Assembly (NCBI GenBank): GCA_013146195.2
Contig: CM028379.1
Span: forward strand, 112,710,168-112,774,167
DNA: 64,000 nt
Direction: 5' to 3'
Source of the DNA: Codonopsis lanceolata
Lineage: Eukaryota > Streptophyta > Magnoliopsida > Asterales > Campanulaceae
Under the pieces are notes generated by a model. The model did no database searches. It had not been told where the DNA came from and saw nothing but the letters and a program-made list of their open reading frames with translations. Position 1 is the first letter of the stretch. Each line of letters opens with the position of its first letter. This document shows positions 21,708-33,577 of the stretch, in pieces. The position numbers were made by a program, and so were the translations under genes.

Positions 21708-21719
21708 ATAATTATATCA

Positions 21720-22969
21720 AGATCGGTTTGTTTCACGGAAAACATTAATGTCTCATTAAACTTGCGTAACTCGTTTAAAAGGATTACAATGTTCCAAAAT
21801 ACTACGACCTCCATTCCAAAATATAAGTCGTTTTAGAACTTTTTACACAGTACAAGAAAGCATATTATAAAGACAAAATTGCACCTATTTATTTTATTTT
21901 TATCACAAACATTAATGGTTTGTTTATCCCAATTTATTCCAAACAGCCATGGTGTCTTTATCCCAACTAGTGATGCACCCGTAAGTTGCACGGTTTGTAC
22001 ACGGGTGTAAAATTATTTATTCAATTAAAGTTGAATAATATACAATTAAAAATTTTAATATGAACAAAATTAATAAACAATATAATAAAAGATATAAATT
22101 TACTTAAATTTGAAAAAAATTATTATAAATTTTGAAATACTTCTTTATATAAAATATTTGTCGTTGAACATATACGACTATTACAACTATCACTATCACA
22201 TAACAAAATTTAAAAGGTCATTAGAATTAGTAACTCTAGATAAAGCGGTATACAATTGGTTATGACTAAAAGCAGGGTTTTTTCAAAAGAAGTCATATGT
22301 TAGACAATGACAAAGCCTAACTTTTATTTATGGACATTGTATGATCATATGGTGTCACTAACGTAACTATCTTCTTGGAATTTGAATTTAAGTAGAATTA
22401 TATGATCATATGGTGTTTGTGACATTCTTAAAATCAAAACAGTCCCACCAAAATGGTCATTTGAAAGAATTTTACCTTCTAAAACATGGTTTCTCAACCT
22501 TGTAATAATTAACATCGTGTCATGACATAACTCAAGGGAATGGTCAATGTTATGAAGCAACATTACTGTAGTTTCAACCTTCAAGTTCAACTCATAATTT
22601 GAGATTTCAGAGCATAATTAAATGTAAATCATCATAGCAAGTGGCTCCACATACTATATTCAAAAGGCATTTCAAATAGTACAAATCGCCAGAATTAGGA
22701 GGAACAAAAAAAAAATCGTCCAATCGTATGACCAATTATTCACGTGATTTGAATTCCAAACAAATTTTTCAGGAAAATATGCATATGTTAGTGCTTTTGC
22801 TTGTTCATATTTCTTATTAGATTTCATCCATCTCAAAAACATGTTTGCTTGATTGATTTCCGATTCATTAGAGGGTCAATTTTATTAGAATCTGAAAACA
22901 CAACATTTTGTTGATTCAGAAGATGAACACAATAATCATTTTGTTGATTGATAAAACTTGAACTATCTG
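21720..22969. other. Intergenic, AT-rich
   Basis: Position 21802 onward resembles one end of a Stowaway-type MITE (CCTCCATTCCAAAATATAAG) without a visible partner. No gene is recognised. Confidence 0.35.
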
Positions 22970-23586
22970 ACCCAAAAGGCCCAAGTATTAGTCACGTGCC
23001 CAGCACACCGTCGTCGTCTCATTAATCACGAGCGAAACACGTGTATTCATCATAACCCGAGCTCAACTCATAAGCGAGCAGGGACAGATGACTGGCCACC
23101 CAGGCATAACAAGCGAACATCCCTCTGCCTGAAGTCTTGGGGCCAAGAGTATAACGAGCAGGCAAAGGCCTTAGCGAGCACGCTCATCCCGTTCAGTTAC
23201 ATGGTAACGGTTGTCTTAAATGTGGGGAGTTAATACTGGGAAACCCGCCCCCACGTTCCGAATGTGGCCCTAAACGTGCCCACCTTTTCATGCCCTTGCC
23301 TTCAATGTCCAGCTTCCAACCTTAAAGGCTGGCCCTATATAAGCGTTCCTACTTCAGAAGAAAGAGGTACGTTCACAATTACTCAGGCTGAAACTTTGTC
23401 AAATTGTTATCTCAATTGTGTGTTTATTAATTTTTACACCGGAGTGCATTTACAGGGAAAGCCCTTACCAAGTTCACAGTGATTGTTGGTTTCTTGAAAG
23501 GTGTGGGCCTTCAGGTTTCGGATAGATTGAAAGCCAGATATCCATATATTCACAGCCTAGTATATCCGCTTAATTTGGATACATCA
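22970..23586 (+). mobile_element. 5' LTR of a plus-strand Tat-type element
   Basis: It contains TATATAAG at 23336-23343 and ends in CA at 23585-23586, two bases before a primer site. GC content is higher than in the flanks. The 5' edge is approximate. Confidence 0.6.
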
Positions 23587-23588
23587 GT

Positions 23589-23607
23589 TGGTTCCGTTGC
23601 CGGGAAC
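23589..23607 (+). other. Primer binding site of the plus-strand Tat element
   Basis: TGGTTCCGTTGCCGGGAAC resembles the TGGCGCCGTTGCCGGGGA site of Tat/Athila elements, reported as tRNA-Asp primed. It has a few substitutions. Confidence 0.65.
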
Positions 23608-23649
23608 TGTTGATCTTCATATTCATACTCTTTTTTTGGCGTTATTTAA

Positions 23650-25055
23650 AGCTCTTGAAGTGGCTGCAAATGGTGTTAATGGCGTTAACCTTCCTGAGGA
23701 TGGGCACACGGCTACTCCTAGCGTGGAGGTTCAAGTCGACAACATCTTACCTCCTCCTCCTCCTCCCCATGATGCCCGTCACTAGATCAACCAGAGGAGA
23801 GGCCTGGAATCGTTGGCCAGAAGTGTTGTGGCTGCTGTTGGTTTAGCCAACTAGTTTCGGGAAGAGGCTCTACGTCAACGAACGTTGTCCTTGGGATAAA
23901 TGCATCAGCTAAACGAGCAGTTGATCGCAATGGGTAAGCCTTCATTACCCATCGAACTGGAACCACTTCCCATTGTGCCCGCGCAGAGTCACGTGATCAG
24001 TGTATCTAGACCAGGGAGGGATCCTCAGAGGCCAATTCAAGTTCCATCTCAGCCCCGCGATCGGGAATCGAACAAGGGTCGTAGCCAGCATGAGGGGCGG
24101 GCTAGTCACAAAGTTATTCCCAGTATGCCTTCTCGTCTCAGCCTTCGAGCATGGGAGGATTCGGCTCAATCTCGTCGCCACAAGAGATCACCCTCCTCGC
24201 ACAGGTCACATGCTCGTAGACACTGTTCTGCGTCTCCACGGCAATCGTATGCCCACCGGTATCGATCCCCATCACCAAAGGGATCACATGCTCGTAGACA
24301 TTGATCACCTTCCCCCCGCCAGTCTAGGGGAAGGCAAGAGCTGCCACCCCCCCCCCAATAACGACCAACAAAACGGGGTAGGAACAACCCCAGATCAAGT
24401 ACATCAGGCCGTGGGAGGCTCACAGGCCCAAGTGGTGCAGGCCGTGCGCATAGCTCAGGCTATGGGAGCTATGGGTCCCCCACAGGCCCCTCTTATGCCT
24501 GGTGTGCAGCTTCAGCCCGCCGGTGGTTTGCCCGCTGCAATAAGCCCATAGGAGTTCGAGGAAATGAAGCGACGCATGGAGGCGTAGGAACAAGGCAAGG
24601 CCTTGGATGGCAGTTTTATGGGCACAACAGCTAGTCCTCTGGCTCCATGGATAGAAAATGCCCCTCTATCTCAGGGCCTCATCTTTCCTAACATCAAGGA
24701 GTACACGGGGAAGACAAAAGCGAGGGAATGGCTAATGTCCTTTGAATCTCAGATTGGCATGGTGACCTCTAATGAGGCTTTGAAGATTCGGGCATTTGTG
24801 GGCTCGCTGCAAGGAAAGGCTTTGGCCTGGATGAGAGCTCTTCCCCTTAGATCGATTAATAACTGGGCGGATTTAAGGGCAAAATTCTTGGTCGATTTTG
24901 GGACTTCGGGAGCAATTGCAAAGACAAGGGCAGACTTGTTCGAAATCAAGCAGGGGCCCATGAATCTACTTCTAGCTACTTGGAAAGATTCATGAAGATG
25001 CTCGAGCAAGTGTCTGGCCTGTCCGAGCAGGAGGTCACTTTGTGCTTTGAAACTA
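23650..25055 (+). pseudogene. Tat-type gag, frameshifted
   Basis: The N-terminal part (23900-24304) is Arg/Ser/His-rich, with near-repeats of HARRHCSASPRQSYAHRYRS. The gag core (about 24600-24960) contains PNIKEYTGKTKAREWLMSFE, GSLQGKALAWMRALPLRSI and WADLRAKFLVDFG. It then shifts frame into YLERFMKMLEQVSGLSEQEV near 24970. Multiple breaks make it non-functional. An unrelated insertion starts at about 25056. Confidence 0.75.
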
Positions 25056-26932
25056 GGGGTGAGCTTGGTCTGGGTTGGTCCTGGTCCGGGTTGGTCTATT
25101 TTTTTGGAAAAAAAAGAGAAAATCGGAACCAGACCAATAGTCCGGTTCTCAAAAAATTTAGAACCGGAACCAACCCAAAAGGTGTGAGAACCAATACGTT
25201 GGTCTGGTCCAGAACCAATCGAAGACGTATCTGAACCAGGACCAAACCAATAATATGATTTCTTTACTTTTTAACTGTTTAATACAAATATATAATGAAA
25301 TTTTAAAGACTTAAACTTTATTAAATGATTAAACAAACTTCAATAAAAGTACATTCAAAATCAAATATGTTTTTTTGGAAACAACCTTCGATTAAAGTAC
25401 AAACTAAAAAGTACTAAAGTAGAACATTAGAAATGTCTCTCGGAGCTAATTAGCTAAACATGATTTATGGATTTCTTTTGCCTCCTCTTCTTTCTTTGAT
25501 CTGCAGTCACTTCTACAAATTCAAAAAAACAACAATCTTGTCTTCACCAATTATCACTACAAAATTAGACAAGTCATAGAATAGGGTAAACTAAAAGAAT
25601 TTGAGACAGAAAAACTTTAAAATTATCAGATCAGGTCCTTAATAGCTACTTGACATTACTCTTTTTCAAACTAGCTAAACTTATTTTACAAAATTATGTC
25701 ATGTAAAATTAATGGAGGGGCTAAACATTAATTATCCACCCTAAAAGAAACTATTTTAAATAGAAATAAAAGAAACTTATCAAGAAGATATCCATTAGAC
25801 AACATGACAACTTTGTGGTTAATCAAATCCTCTCCACCATCAAAGGATCAAAATTAGGGAGGTCAGACTCATGATGGATTTCACCCAACAAGAAGGAAAA
25901 CAACAAGGCATGAAACTGCTATATAAGGATGAAGGAAAACATCACTAGGAAAACTCTAATGGTGGATTTCAACCAACAAGAAGCAAGGATGTCTACAACA
26001 TTAGAAGTAGGGTCTTTTTGATTTATTACTTTTCTAAGCCATGCAGTCAAGTTGATAGTCAAGTATTAGGCCAGCTGAGTCAAACCTGTAGTTGCCAAAA
26101 GATAGGTTATTTACATAACTTTCTTGAAGAATACACTTGATGAAGGAGTATAATTGAAAACGAAAGGATTTGGAATTCCCTCCTAAACTAGAGGCATTCA
26201 AGGAATGGTGTTGTTTTCCCTTTTTTGGTTGGTGCATTGGAGGACCAAGAACCAAATATTAGAAAACTAATCAACAACAGATAACAACAGATCTGAATGG
26301 GACATTCCTAGTCCATCTTCTCAAGCAGTCTTTGTAAACACACTTACCAGTTTTGCAAGAAGTTGGTAAACCCACTTAACATTCCCAGTTCATACAACTC
26401 GACAATAAAGGAACAGAGTTTGAAATCTAAAAAAAACTGTTGTACAATTGAAATCTAAAGAGATAGAGTTTTCATAGCAGAATTTGAACTCTAAAAAGCT
26501 GTTGCATATTGAAGGGGAATTCATAGAATCAGAAACAGAACACTACATGCAAGAAGAAGAAAGTATTAGCATTCCAAAAAGTGAATTTCATATTAAGAAG
26601 TAAAAAAAAGAACAAAAATAATAACCAAGAACCTCTCAAGTCTTAACCATCAACAATTATTGTGGAAGTAGTTTTCTCGTATTCTGAATATAAGAAGTAA
26701 GAAATAAGAAAAGAATCAAGTATAAGTCACAAGAAGATAAAGATTTAACAAATATTTGAAATAAATTCAAGATGGAAGTCCTTACCCTTTTCGACATTCT
26801 CCATCTTCTCAATATCGTCCAATACATCAAATATGTCTTCAAATTTTGTGGACAACCTCAACCAATTTTGACCGCACACAAGAGCCTCTACCATCTTTAG
26901 ACTTAGTGAACTCCTAAAAGAATCAAGGACAA
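25056..26932. other. Unidentified AT-rich insertion between gag and pol
   Basis: The left edge reads TAGGGGTGAGCTTGG, a hAT-like end, followed by repeated GGTCC/GGACC tracts. No matching right end was found. No transposase frame is visible. Protease and most of the reverse transcriptase are missing, so a deletion also took place. Confidence 0.35.
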
Positions 26933-28256
26933 AGAAACATGGAGGCTTACATTGATGACATGGTCATCAAAACCAGAGGCCGCGACCACACCCTCGACCT
27001 GGAAGAGACGTTTGCCAATCTGCGCAAACACAACATGAAGTTGAATCCGAGTAAGTGCGTGTTCAGGGTCCGAGCAGGAAAATTCCTTGATTTCATGGTC
27101 AATCAGTGCGGTATAGAGGCCAACCCAGAGAAGGCCCAAGCCTTGATCGAGATGGAGCAGCCTTACTGCATCAAACACGTCCTAAGACTAAACGACAGGA
27201 TCATTGCCCTTGGTCGCTTCATCTCCTGGTCAGCGGAGAAGTGCCTGTCATTCTTCAAGATCCTACGCGGCAATAAAGGGTTTGAGTGGAACGAAGAATG
27301 CACCAAAGCCCTCGAGCAGCTCAAGGAATATCTTGGCAAGTCATCCCTCCTTAGCAGCCCCGTACCCGGGGAGCCCTTGTACATATATCTAGCAGCCATA
27401 GACCAGGCTATGGCCATTGTTTTAGTTAGGGAAGAGGCAAATATACAAAAACTTGTGTACTATGTATCGAAGACCCTCAGTTCTATTGAGGGTCGTTACT
27501 TTAATGCAGAAAAATTAGCTTACTCGCCTGTTGTAGCTGCCCGTAAATTAAAGGCTTAATTTTCTGCACATGTAATCATAGTATACACAGACGCACCACT
27601 GAGTAAAATTAGAGAAGAGGCAAATATACAAAAACCTTTGTACTATGTATCGAAGGCCCTCAGTTCTGTTGAAGGTCATTACTTTAATGCAGAAAAATTA
27701 GCTTACTCGCTTGTTGTAGCTGCCCTCAAATTAATAGCTTAGTTTTCTACACATGTAATCATAGTATGCACAGACGCACCACTGCGTAAAATCCTACATA
27801 AGCCAGATTCATCAGGCAGACTACTCAACTAGTAAATTGAGCTCACATAGTTTCACATCGATTACCAGCCTCAACGAGCAATCAAGGCCCAAGCCTTAGC
27901 CGACTTCTTGGAAAAACAAGCTTCACCAAGCAAGAAGAATCTGAAGCCCCACAACCAACAGATACCGGGCATGAGCAGCTTCCAACACCTCGATCGCCCT
28001 ACTTTTGGGAACTCTATGTGGATGGGGCAGCGAGCAAAGTCGGGAGTGGAGCTGGCATCTTTCTCATAACTCCTGACCAAGTTAAAGAGTTTGAACTGGC
28101 TCTACGATTCAAGTTCCCAGCCTCTAACAATGTGGCTGAATACGAAGAGATAATCGTTGTCCTCGAGCTCGCACTGGATATGAGAGTTGAAGCCGTCACA
28201 GTGTACTCGGATTCACAGCTAGTAGTGAACCAAGTCCAAGAGGAGTATATGGTACA
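26933..28256 (+). pseudogene. Tat/Ogre pol: reverse transcriptase end, RNase H and second RNase H
   Basis: The frame at 26939 opens in the palm with MEAYIDDMVIK, including the catalytic DD, and continues through LNPSKCVFRV and KFLDFMVNQCGIEANPEKA. The RNase H connection follows (GFEWNEECTKALEQLKEYL, then YYVSKTLSSIEGRYFNAEKL). After stops and a tandem duplication, a second RNase H reads YVDGAASKVGSGAGIFLITP, SNNVAEYEEIIVVLELALDM and YSDSQLVVNQVQEEY. A second, archaeal-type RNase H is a Tat/Ogre hallmark. The frame is cut at about 28256 by an LTR in the opposite orientation; integrase is absent. Confidence 0.85.
27430..27790. repeat. Tandem duplication within the RNase H coding part
   Basis: About 180 bp around the YYVSKTLSSIEG codons is repeated directly (27.43-27.61 and 27.61-27.79 kb) with a few substitutions. 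Both copies include the CACAGACGCACCACTG motif. Confidence 0.85.
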
Positions 28257-28984
28257 TCACTATGAATGCCCCAGGATTTTTCTGTATCTCATCCTCCCTT
28301 ATCTAGGGGAAAACAAGATTCAGAAAATACAACACTCTTTTCATTCCATCTTCCCTTGTTTAGGGGAAAATGAAATTAAAAGTCCAAAAAGAGTGTTGTA
28401 AAGAGCGCGTTGAATACGCCCGGCCTCATTGTGGACCACTGTGAGTGCTTTGGATTTTTCTGTATCTCATCCTCCCTTGTTTAAGGGAAAACAAGATTCA
28501 GAAAACGCAACGCTCTTTTAATTCCATCTTCCCTTGTTTAGGGGAAAACGAAATTAAAAGTGCAAAAAGAGTGTTGCAAAGAGCGCGTGGGAATACGCCC
28601 GGCCTCACTATGGACTCAAAATGTTGTAACAAAGTCGCTATCTTTATTTTAAGGAGAAATAAAGAAAAATAAAAAATAACCAGATTTTATAAAAGGGTTC
28701 GGAGGCTAAGTTACGAGGTGGGAAGGTGTTAGGCACCCAACTCGCCATTTCGGTCTCAAAACAAGTTTTTTGACTAAAATATGTTTTATTATATTTATTT
28801 AACAGATAAAATAAAGCATTTAAATATACATATCTATGCATATATTATTACAAACTTGCAGCAGTCTCTTTCTAGGAATTACAAATATTTGGCCATAGTA
28901 ATGGCTTTTTTGAGTGTTATTTTCTATAGAAATCCGGACAGCACAACTGCTTATATTTATTACATCGGACCGGCTTAAATAGCA

Positions 28985-29051
<67 letters not shown>

Positions 29052-29690
29052 CCTATCTTTTGAAGCGTGGGGGCTTTATCCCGTACCAGCTAACTTCCAG
29101 TAGATTTTAGGGGCGCTCGCTCTGTCCTTCCGAGAGAGGGAGTCTTTTGTTGTTGCGGAGATTCTGGCTGAGTAACTGCTTCCGAAAGTTGCTTTCTGGG
29201 ACCGAGAACCGGGCGGAGCAACTGCTTGTTTTTTTTGCTATTGTTTGCTTGCTGACTGCGGAAATCAGGTAGAGCAACTGCTTGCTTTTTTGCGGATTTG
29301 GCGTCTGGATCCGGGCAAGGCAACTGCTCTTTTTGGAATTTTTGGACCAGAGGAATATGGTGGAATCCTAGCAGGGCAACTAGGTTTCACTTTGACCGGT
29401 TGGTTTTGTGTTTGAGGGAGATTTGACGGAGCTTTGAGGCTTAGAGGAGGGATTTCTCTCAGGGCGATCTCTCAGAACTCACTGCGTAAAACTTTCATTG
29501 TGTGTGTTCTGTGTAAACGGTGTATGAATTCACAAGCCGGGGCCTTCTATTTATAGGGCGAGATTGGGATTCCATCGTGGTTAAGATTTCTTCTTTTGTG
29601 CTTCATCGGCTTATATCGCACGCTTGAGAGATTGTACTTTAAGCAAAGAGTTACAGTGCACAAGGCACTATTGGGCGCCACTGGAGGAGA
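28257..29690 (-). mobile_element. Solo-like Tat LTR in reverse orientation
   Basis: It shares the GTTCGGAGGCTAAGTTACGA block and the CCCTTGTTTAGGGGAAAA repeats with the Tat LTR at 57810-59930. A TATA box lies on the minus strand (CTATAAATAG, near 29549-29558). About 180 bp at its left end is duplicated in tandem. No primer site or internal region is attached. A (TA)n run of about 31 units interrupts it at 28987-29050. The end starting TGTAGACACCCC is missing. Confidence 0.75.
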
Positions 29691-31935
29691 AGTATACGGC
29701 TGTTGAGAAGGACTCAATGGAATGACTGATGGGGGAGAAAGATACTACTGTGTGACTGGAGACGGCACAGAGAGGGAGGGGAAATCGTGGTCTACATGAA
29801 CTTGGATCATGGAATTGGTAGTGCAATGCCAATTTGGGCTAGAAGCTGGGAAAGAGCACACCGATCCAACAACTGGACGAGTGGGATGAGGTGCATGGGC
29901 TGTATGATGACCATTGTGGATCGATTGGCTTGGGCCATGAGGTGGACCTATAGGAAGAGGAGAGCTAGCAAATGGAAAGTGAGACTCATCAAATAACACA
30001 TGACGAGAGATATATAACCAATTATTTTGCAAGTCAAGGCAAAGATATCCTTTACGAAAAGTATCGTACCCAAGAAATACACAAGGTAAAGACTTAGGCA
30101 TTAATTTGTGTTTGTTGTAGGGAGCTAAATGAGGAAAACACAAACACCCGAAAGTCTTAAGAAACTGGTAATTTGGTAATCGCTTTAGTAATTTTTGATA
30201 AGGGGAGATATAACCCAACTGACGCATCGGTAAGCGATTTATGAAAAAAACAGCGGTAGTGAAGGCCTTAAGCCAATATTTTTGTGGAACAGATGATTGA
30301 GACAGTAAGCACAAACCCATTTCGACTATGTGCATGTGTTTACGTTCAACCACACCAGTTTGTTGAGGTGTGTAGGGACATGTGGATTGGTGTCGAATAC
30401 CATGTTAGGAGAGAAATGAGAGAAATTTTTTATTCATAAATTCACCACCCCCATCCGTTTGAACATTCTTAACAGTATGGACAGCTAAAATTTTTCTGGA
30501 CATTTGTTTTCAATTTGAGTTTAAAAATTCGTGAAAATCGAAGTGACATAAGATTTATGAATTAATGGAAAAATCCACACAAAACGGGAAAAGTCATCAA
30601 CTATACTCAAATAAAACTGATAACCAGAGTTTGAAACAATTGGGGAGGGTCCCGAGACATCTAAATGCAACATGTCTAATGGATGTAAAGAATTAAAAGT
30701 TTGAGAAATAAAAGATAAGTTACATGACTTGCCCATTGGGCCAATATGACACACACCCTTATTTTTAACGGATCCGCTAACCGAAATCTGAACATGTTTT
30801 ACCAAAGACTCGAAAATTTGAGAAGAAGGATGACCGAGACGAGCATGCCATGTATATGACGAAACACGTTCCCCGATGAGAGCAAACTGATTGAGAGTAG
30901 AGGTAGAATCAAAACGTAGCTGATAAAGCCCATCAGAACTATTACCAGAAATAATGGTTCGCTTCGTTTGATTGTCCTACACACGAAATCCAAAACCGTC
31001 AAACTCAAAAAAACAATTATTATCTAAAGAAAATTTACGAATGGAAATTAAAGATTTATGCATGGTAGGAACGCATAACACATTACGTAAATTAAAGACG
31101 TGATTACCGCCTAGAAAGGAATATTGTCATATGCAAGAGATAGGAACACTAGTTCCATTAGCCACGGTAACCGAATCATTACTTGAGTATGGTTCGACAT
31201 GAGACATATTGTCTGTGGATGGTGACATATGATTGGTGGCCCCAGAGTCGAGAACGAAGGATGGAGTCATGGAAGATGCTCTATTTATTGGAGGAAAGAC
31301 ATGAGTGGGTGCTTGGAAAAAGGGATATGGTTGGTAAGGGTATGGATAGGGTATATGATATGAATTGGGGCTAGATTGGACTGTATAAGCAAAATTAGCA
31401 CGGTCATAACATTGTGGGGCTAGGTGACCAAGTTTATGGCATAGTTGACAGATGAAGGTAGAGTCTATGTGAACAAACGGGTTTAGTGGAACATACCGAG
31501 GGGTATTTGGATGTGTAAGAGTTGGCAAGAGACCACGTCCTTGGCCACCCCGACCTTTATTTTTCCACCATGACCTCCTTCTACCGCGGTTCCCACTATT
31601 GTGCCCTCTACCCGAGTACGAGGATTACCCATTTCCTTGGTAAGTATGGTGCTGAGAATGGTTATTAGGCGAACTGATTGTTGGGGTAGAGGTTGGTTTC
31701 GGGTTGGTTGTGGTTAAGGCTACAAGGGCAGTGGTTGAATTCAGGGAAAGGTTGGCAAATTTTAGTTGAAGATCCTCTTCTTGAAGAAGAAGTTCTTGAA
31801 GTTCATCAATGGTGACGGTGGGTTTATTATTTTGGGTGGTGATGAACTCTTTATAAGAGGGTTCCAAACCATTCAAGATTCGACGTTGAACCTCATCTTC
31901 GGACACAATTTCACTGGCCTTGGCTAGAAAGTTGA
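29691..31935 (-). pseudogene. Ty1-copia gag to integrase fragment
   Basis: On the minus strand, in order: gag (MSEDEVQRRILNGLEPSYKE, about 31.9 kb); a zinc knuckle CQLCHKLGHLAPQCYD; a protease with VLDSGATNHMSP; a GAG-pre-integrase and integrase region (LDMLHLDVSGPSP, SIVDDFSRFVWIFPL); and the integrase C-terminal part (FGCLCFPHL, KSLPCVFLGYDTFRKGYLCL). Stops and shifts separate these blocks. Reverse transcriptase, RNase H and both LTRs are missing, so the fragment is truncated at both ends. Confidence 0.85.
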
Positions 31936-32199
31936 TAGACGTATTTTATGCGTCTTTATCAGGCACTTTTATGACTTAGAAATAGCAATTCCTCGAGGCT
32001 TTTGGTTACTAATATGCGTTTTTGAGCTATATTATGAGTTTCAGGGTTTTAGGTGAAATTATGGGATTTACAAAGCTTTTATTGAAGATTTCGAGGAAGG
32101 GTGCAAAGTATAACTATTGAAAAGAAGACATAAAAGGAGTCTGGACACCTTGCGGACGCAAGGGTATGAGACCTTGCCCCCGCAAGGTCTCCAACGTGC
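31936..32199 (+). mobile_element. Athila-related fragment with paired palindromes
   Basis: It starts TTGATAGACGTATTTTATGC and carries two copies of the ACCTTGCG-NN-CGCAAGGT motif (32147-32165, with one extra base, and 32171-32188). The order and flanks (CTGGACACCTTGCG) match the reverse complement of 2653-2710. Confidence 0.55.
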
Positions 32200-32221
32200 A
32201 GAAACATGGAGGCTTACATTG

Positions 32222-32560
32222 TTTGTGAGGTCTGGGGCTTGCACAGCTTCATCAATCTCTATTAGGTCAGCCGTTCCAGAGGGTTCCCTGAGCTCGATGT
32301 TGTTTATGGGGACAGAGCCTGAGGCAGTGCTAGTTACAGTCTCCTTTTCGGAGACTATGATCGTTTGCTCGAGAGTATCAACGATCAACTTTTGTTTCAT
32401 CCTTTGGGAATCCTGGACGAACTCTCACATTTCCCGGGGCTTGCTGTTGAGAATACCAACCCCATCCTTTGTATAGAACTTGGCCTTTTGATAGGGAATG
32501 GAAGTGACCATCTAGAATTTGGCCATGGCCGAGGCACCAAGAATGCAGTTGTAACCCCAA
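32222..32560 (-). pseudogene. Tat/Ogre protease-to-reverse-transcriptase linker fragment
   Basis: The minus strand reads YNCILGASAMAKFQMVTSIP then YQKAKFYTKDGVGILNSKPR, broken by shifts. This is the ILG end of a Tat-type protease followed by its linker. It is an isolated piece with no adjoining catalytic domain. Confidence 0.65.
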
Positions 32561-32698
32561 AAGTCCATCTTTTTTTTTTCAACCACAAAAGACCACTTTT
32601 CGAAATATTGTTCCAAAAATGTCATTGTCTTCTTCAATAGCTCCGGTAACACACTTTGGATTTGAAAATCACGATTGTTCGCAAAGACAATTAATTCA

Positions 32699-33075
32699 CT
32701 AAAATTGATGAATCGTGGTTCAAAAATAGACTAGCAATTACACTATTGAACAGCTGTGTAAAAATTAATATACTAAAATTGATGAATCGTGATTCAAAAA
32801 TAAACTAGCAATTATACTATTGAACCGCGGTGCAAAAATTAATAAACTAAAATTGATGAATCGCGGTTCAAAAATATACTAGAAATTACACTATTGAACC
32901 GCGGTCCAAAAATTAATGCACTAAAATTGATGAATCGCGGTACAAAAATAGACTAGCAGTTACACTATTGAACCGCGGTGCAAAATTAATTCAATAAAAA
33001 TTGAATAATCGCGGTTCAAAAATAGACTAGCAGTTACACTATTGAACCGCGGTGCAACAAATAATGCTATAAAAT
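32699..33075. repeat. Five tandem units of about 74 bp in the left foldback arm
   Basis: Each unit reads roughly CTAAAATTGATGAATCGCGG, then TTCAAAAATAGACTAGCAGT, then TACACTATTGAACCGCGG and a short AT-rich end. The SacII-like palindrome CCGCGG recurs once per unit. Confidence 0.85.
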
Positions 33076-33320
33076 TGATGAATCACGGTGTAAAAATAAT
33101 GACTTCCGTAGCGCGCTTACGGTTCATTAAGAGTATCGTAGTCATTTTGTCATCAAAAGTGACCTTTTTCGGTTGAAAATAAAAATGATGTACTTTAGCG
33201 ATTAAAATTTTCAAAAAGTGGATTGACCTGCATTTTTTTTTTCTTTTTTCTATAAACCATATGGACTGAAATTATTTTAAAGCCAAAGATTTGATAGGTA
33301 TAAAAATATCAAAACATATA

Positions 33321-33577
33321 CTCCCTCCGTCCTTAATTTATTGTCCTGGTTGACCCGGCGCACCGTTTAAGAAAATCTATTTGACTGGATTATTAATATT
33401 GGTTTAAGTGTGGTTTCCTTTAAAACCCATGTGTATGTGGCTCATAATTAAAGTAGGGTGAAAAAGTAAGGGTAAAGTGGTAGAAATGATGTTCTAAAAA
33501 GGTAAGTTTCAAAGTGGACAATTATTTTGGGACGGACGAAAAAGGAAAGGAGGACGATAATTTAGGGACGGAGGGAG
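33321..33577. mobile_element. Stowaway MITE nested in the foldback spacer
   Basis: The ends are CTCCCTCCGTCC and GGACGGAGGGAG, flanked by TA at 33319-33320 and 33578-33579. Length is 257 bp. Confidence 0.92.

Noticed and set aside
21960..22010. Possible Helitron 3' end (minus strand, hairpin-like ACGG/CCGT then CTAGT)
   Set aside because: The stem is only four bases and no matching 5' end or replicase was found.
25056..25260. Left end of a hAT element (TAGGGGTGAGC)
   Set aside because: No inverted right end and no 8-bp duplication could be found, so it is listed only as an unidentified insertion.
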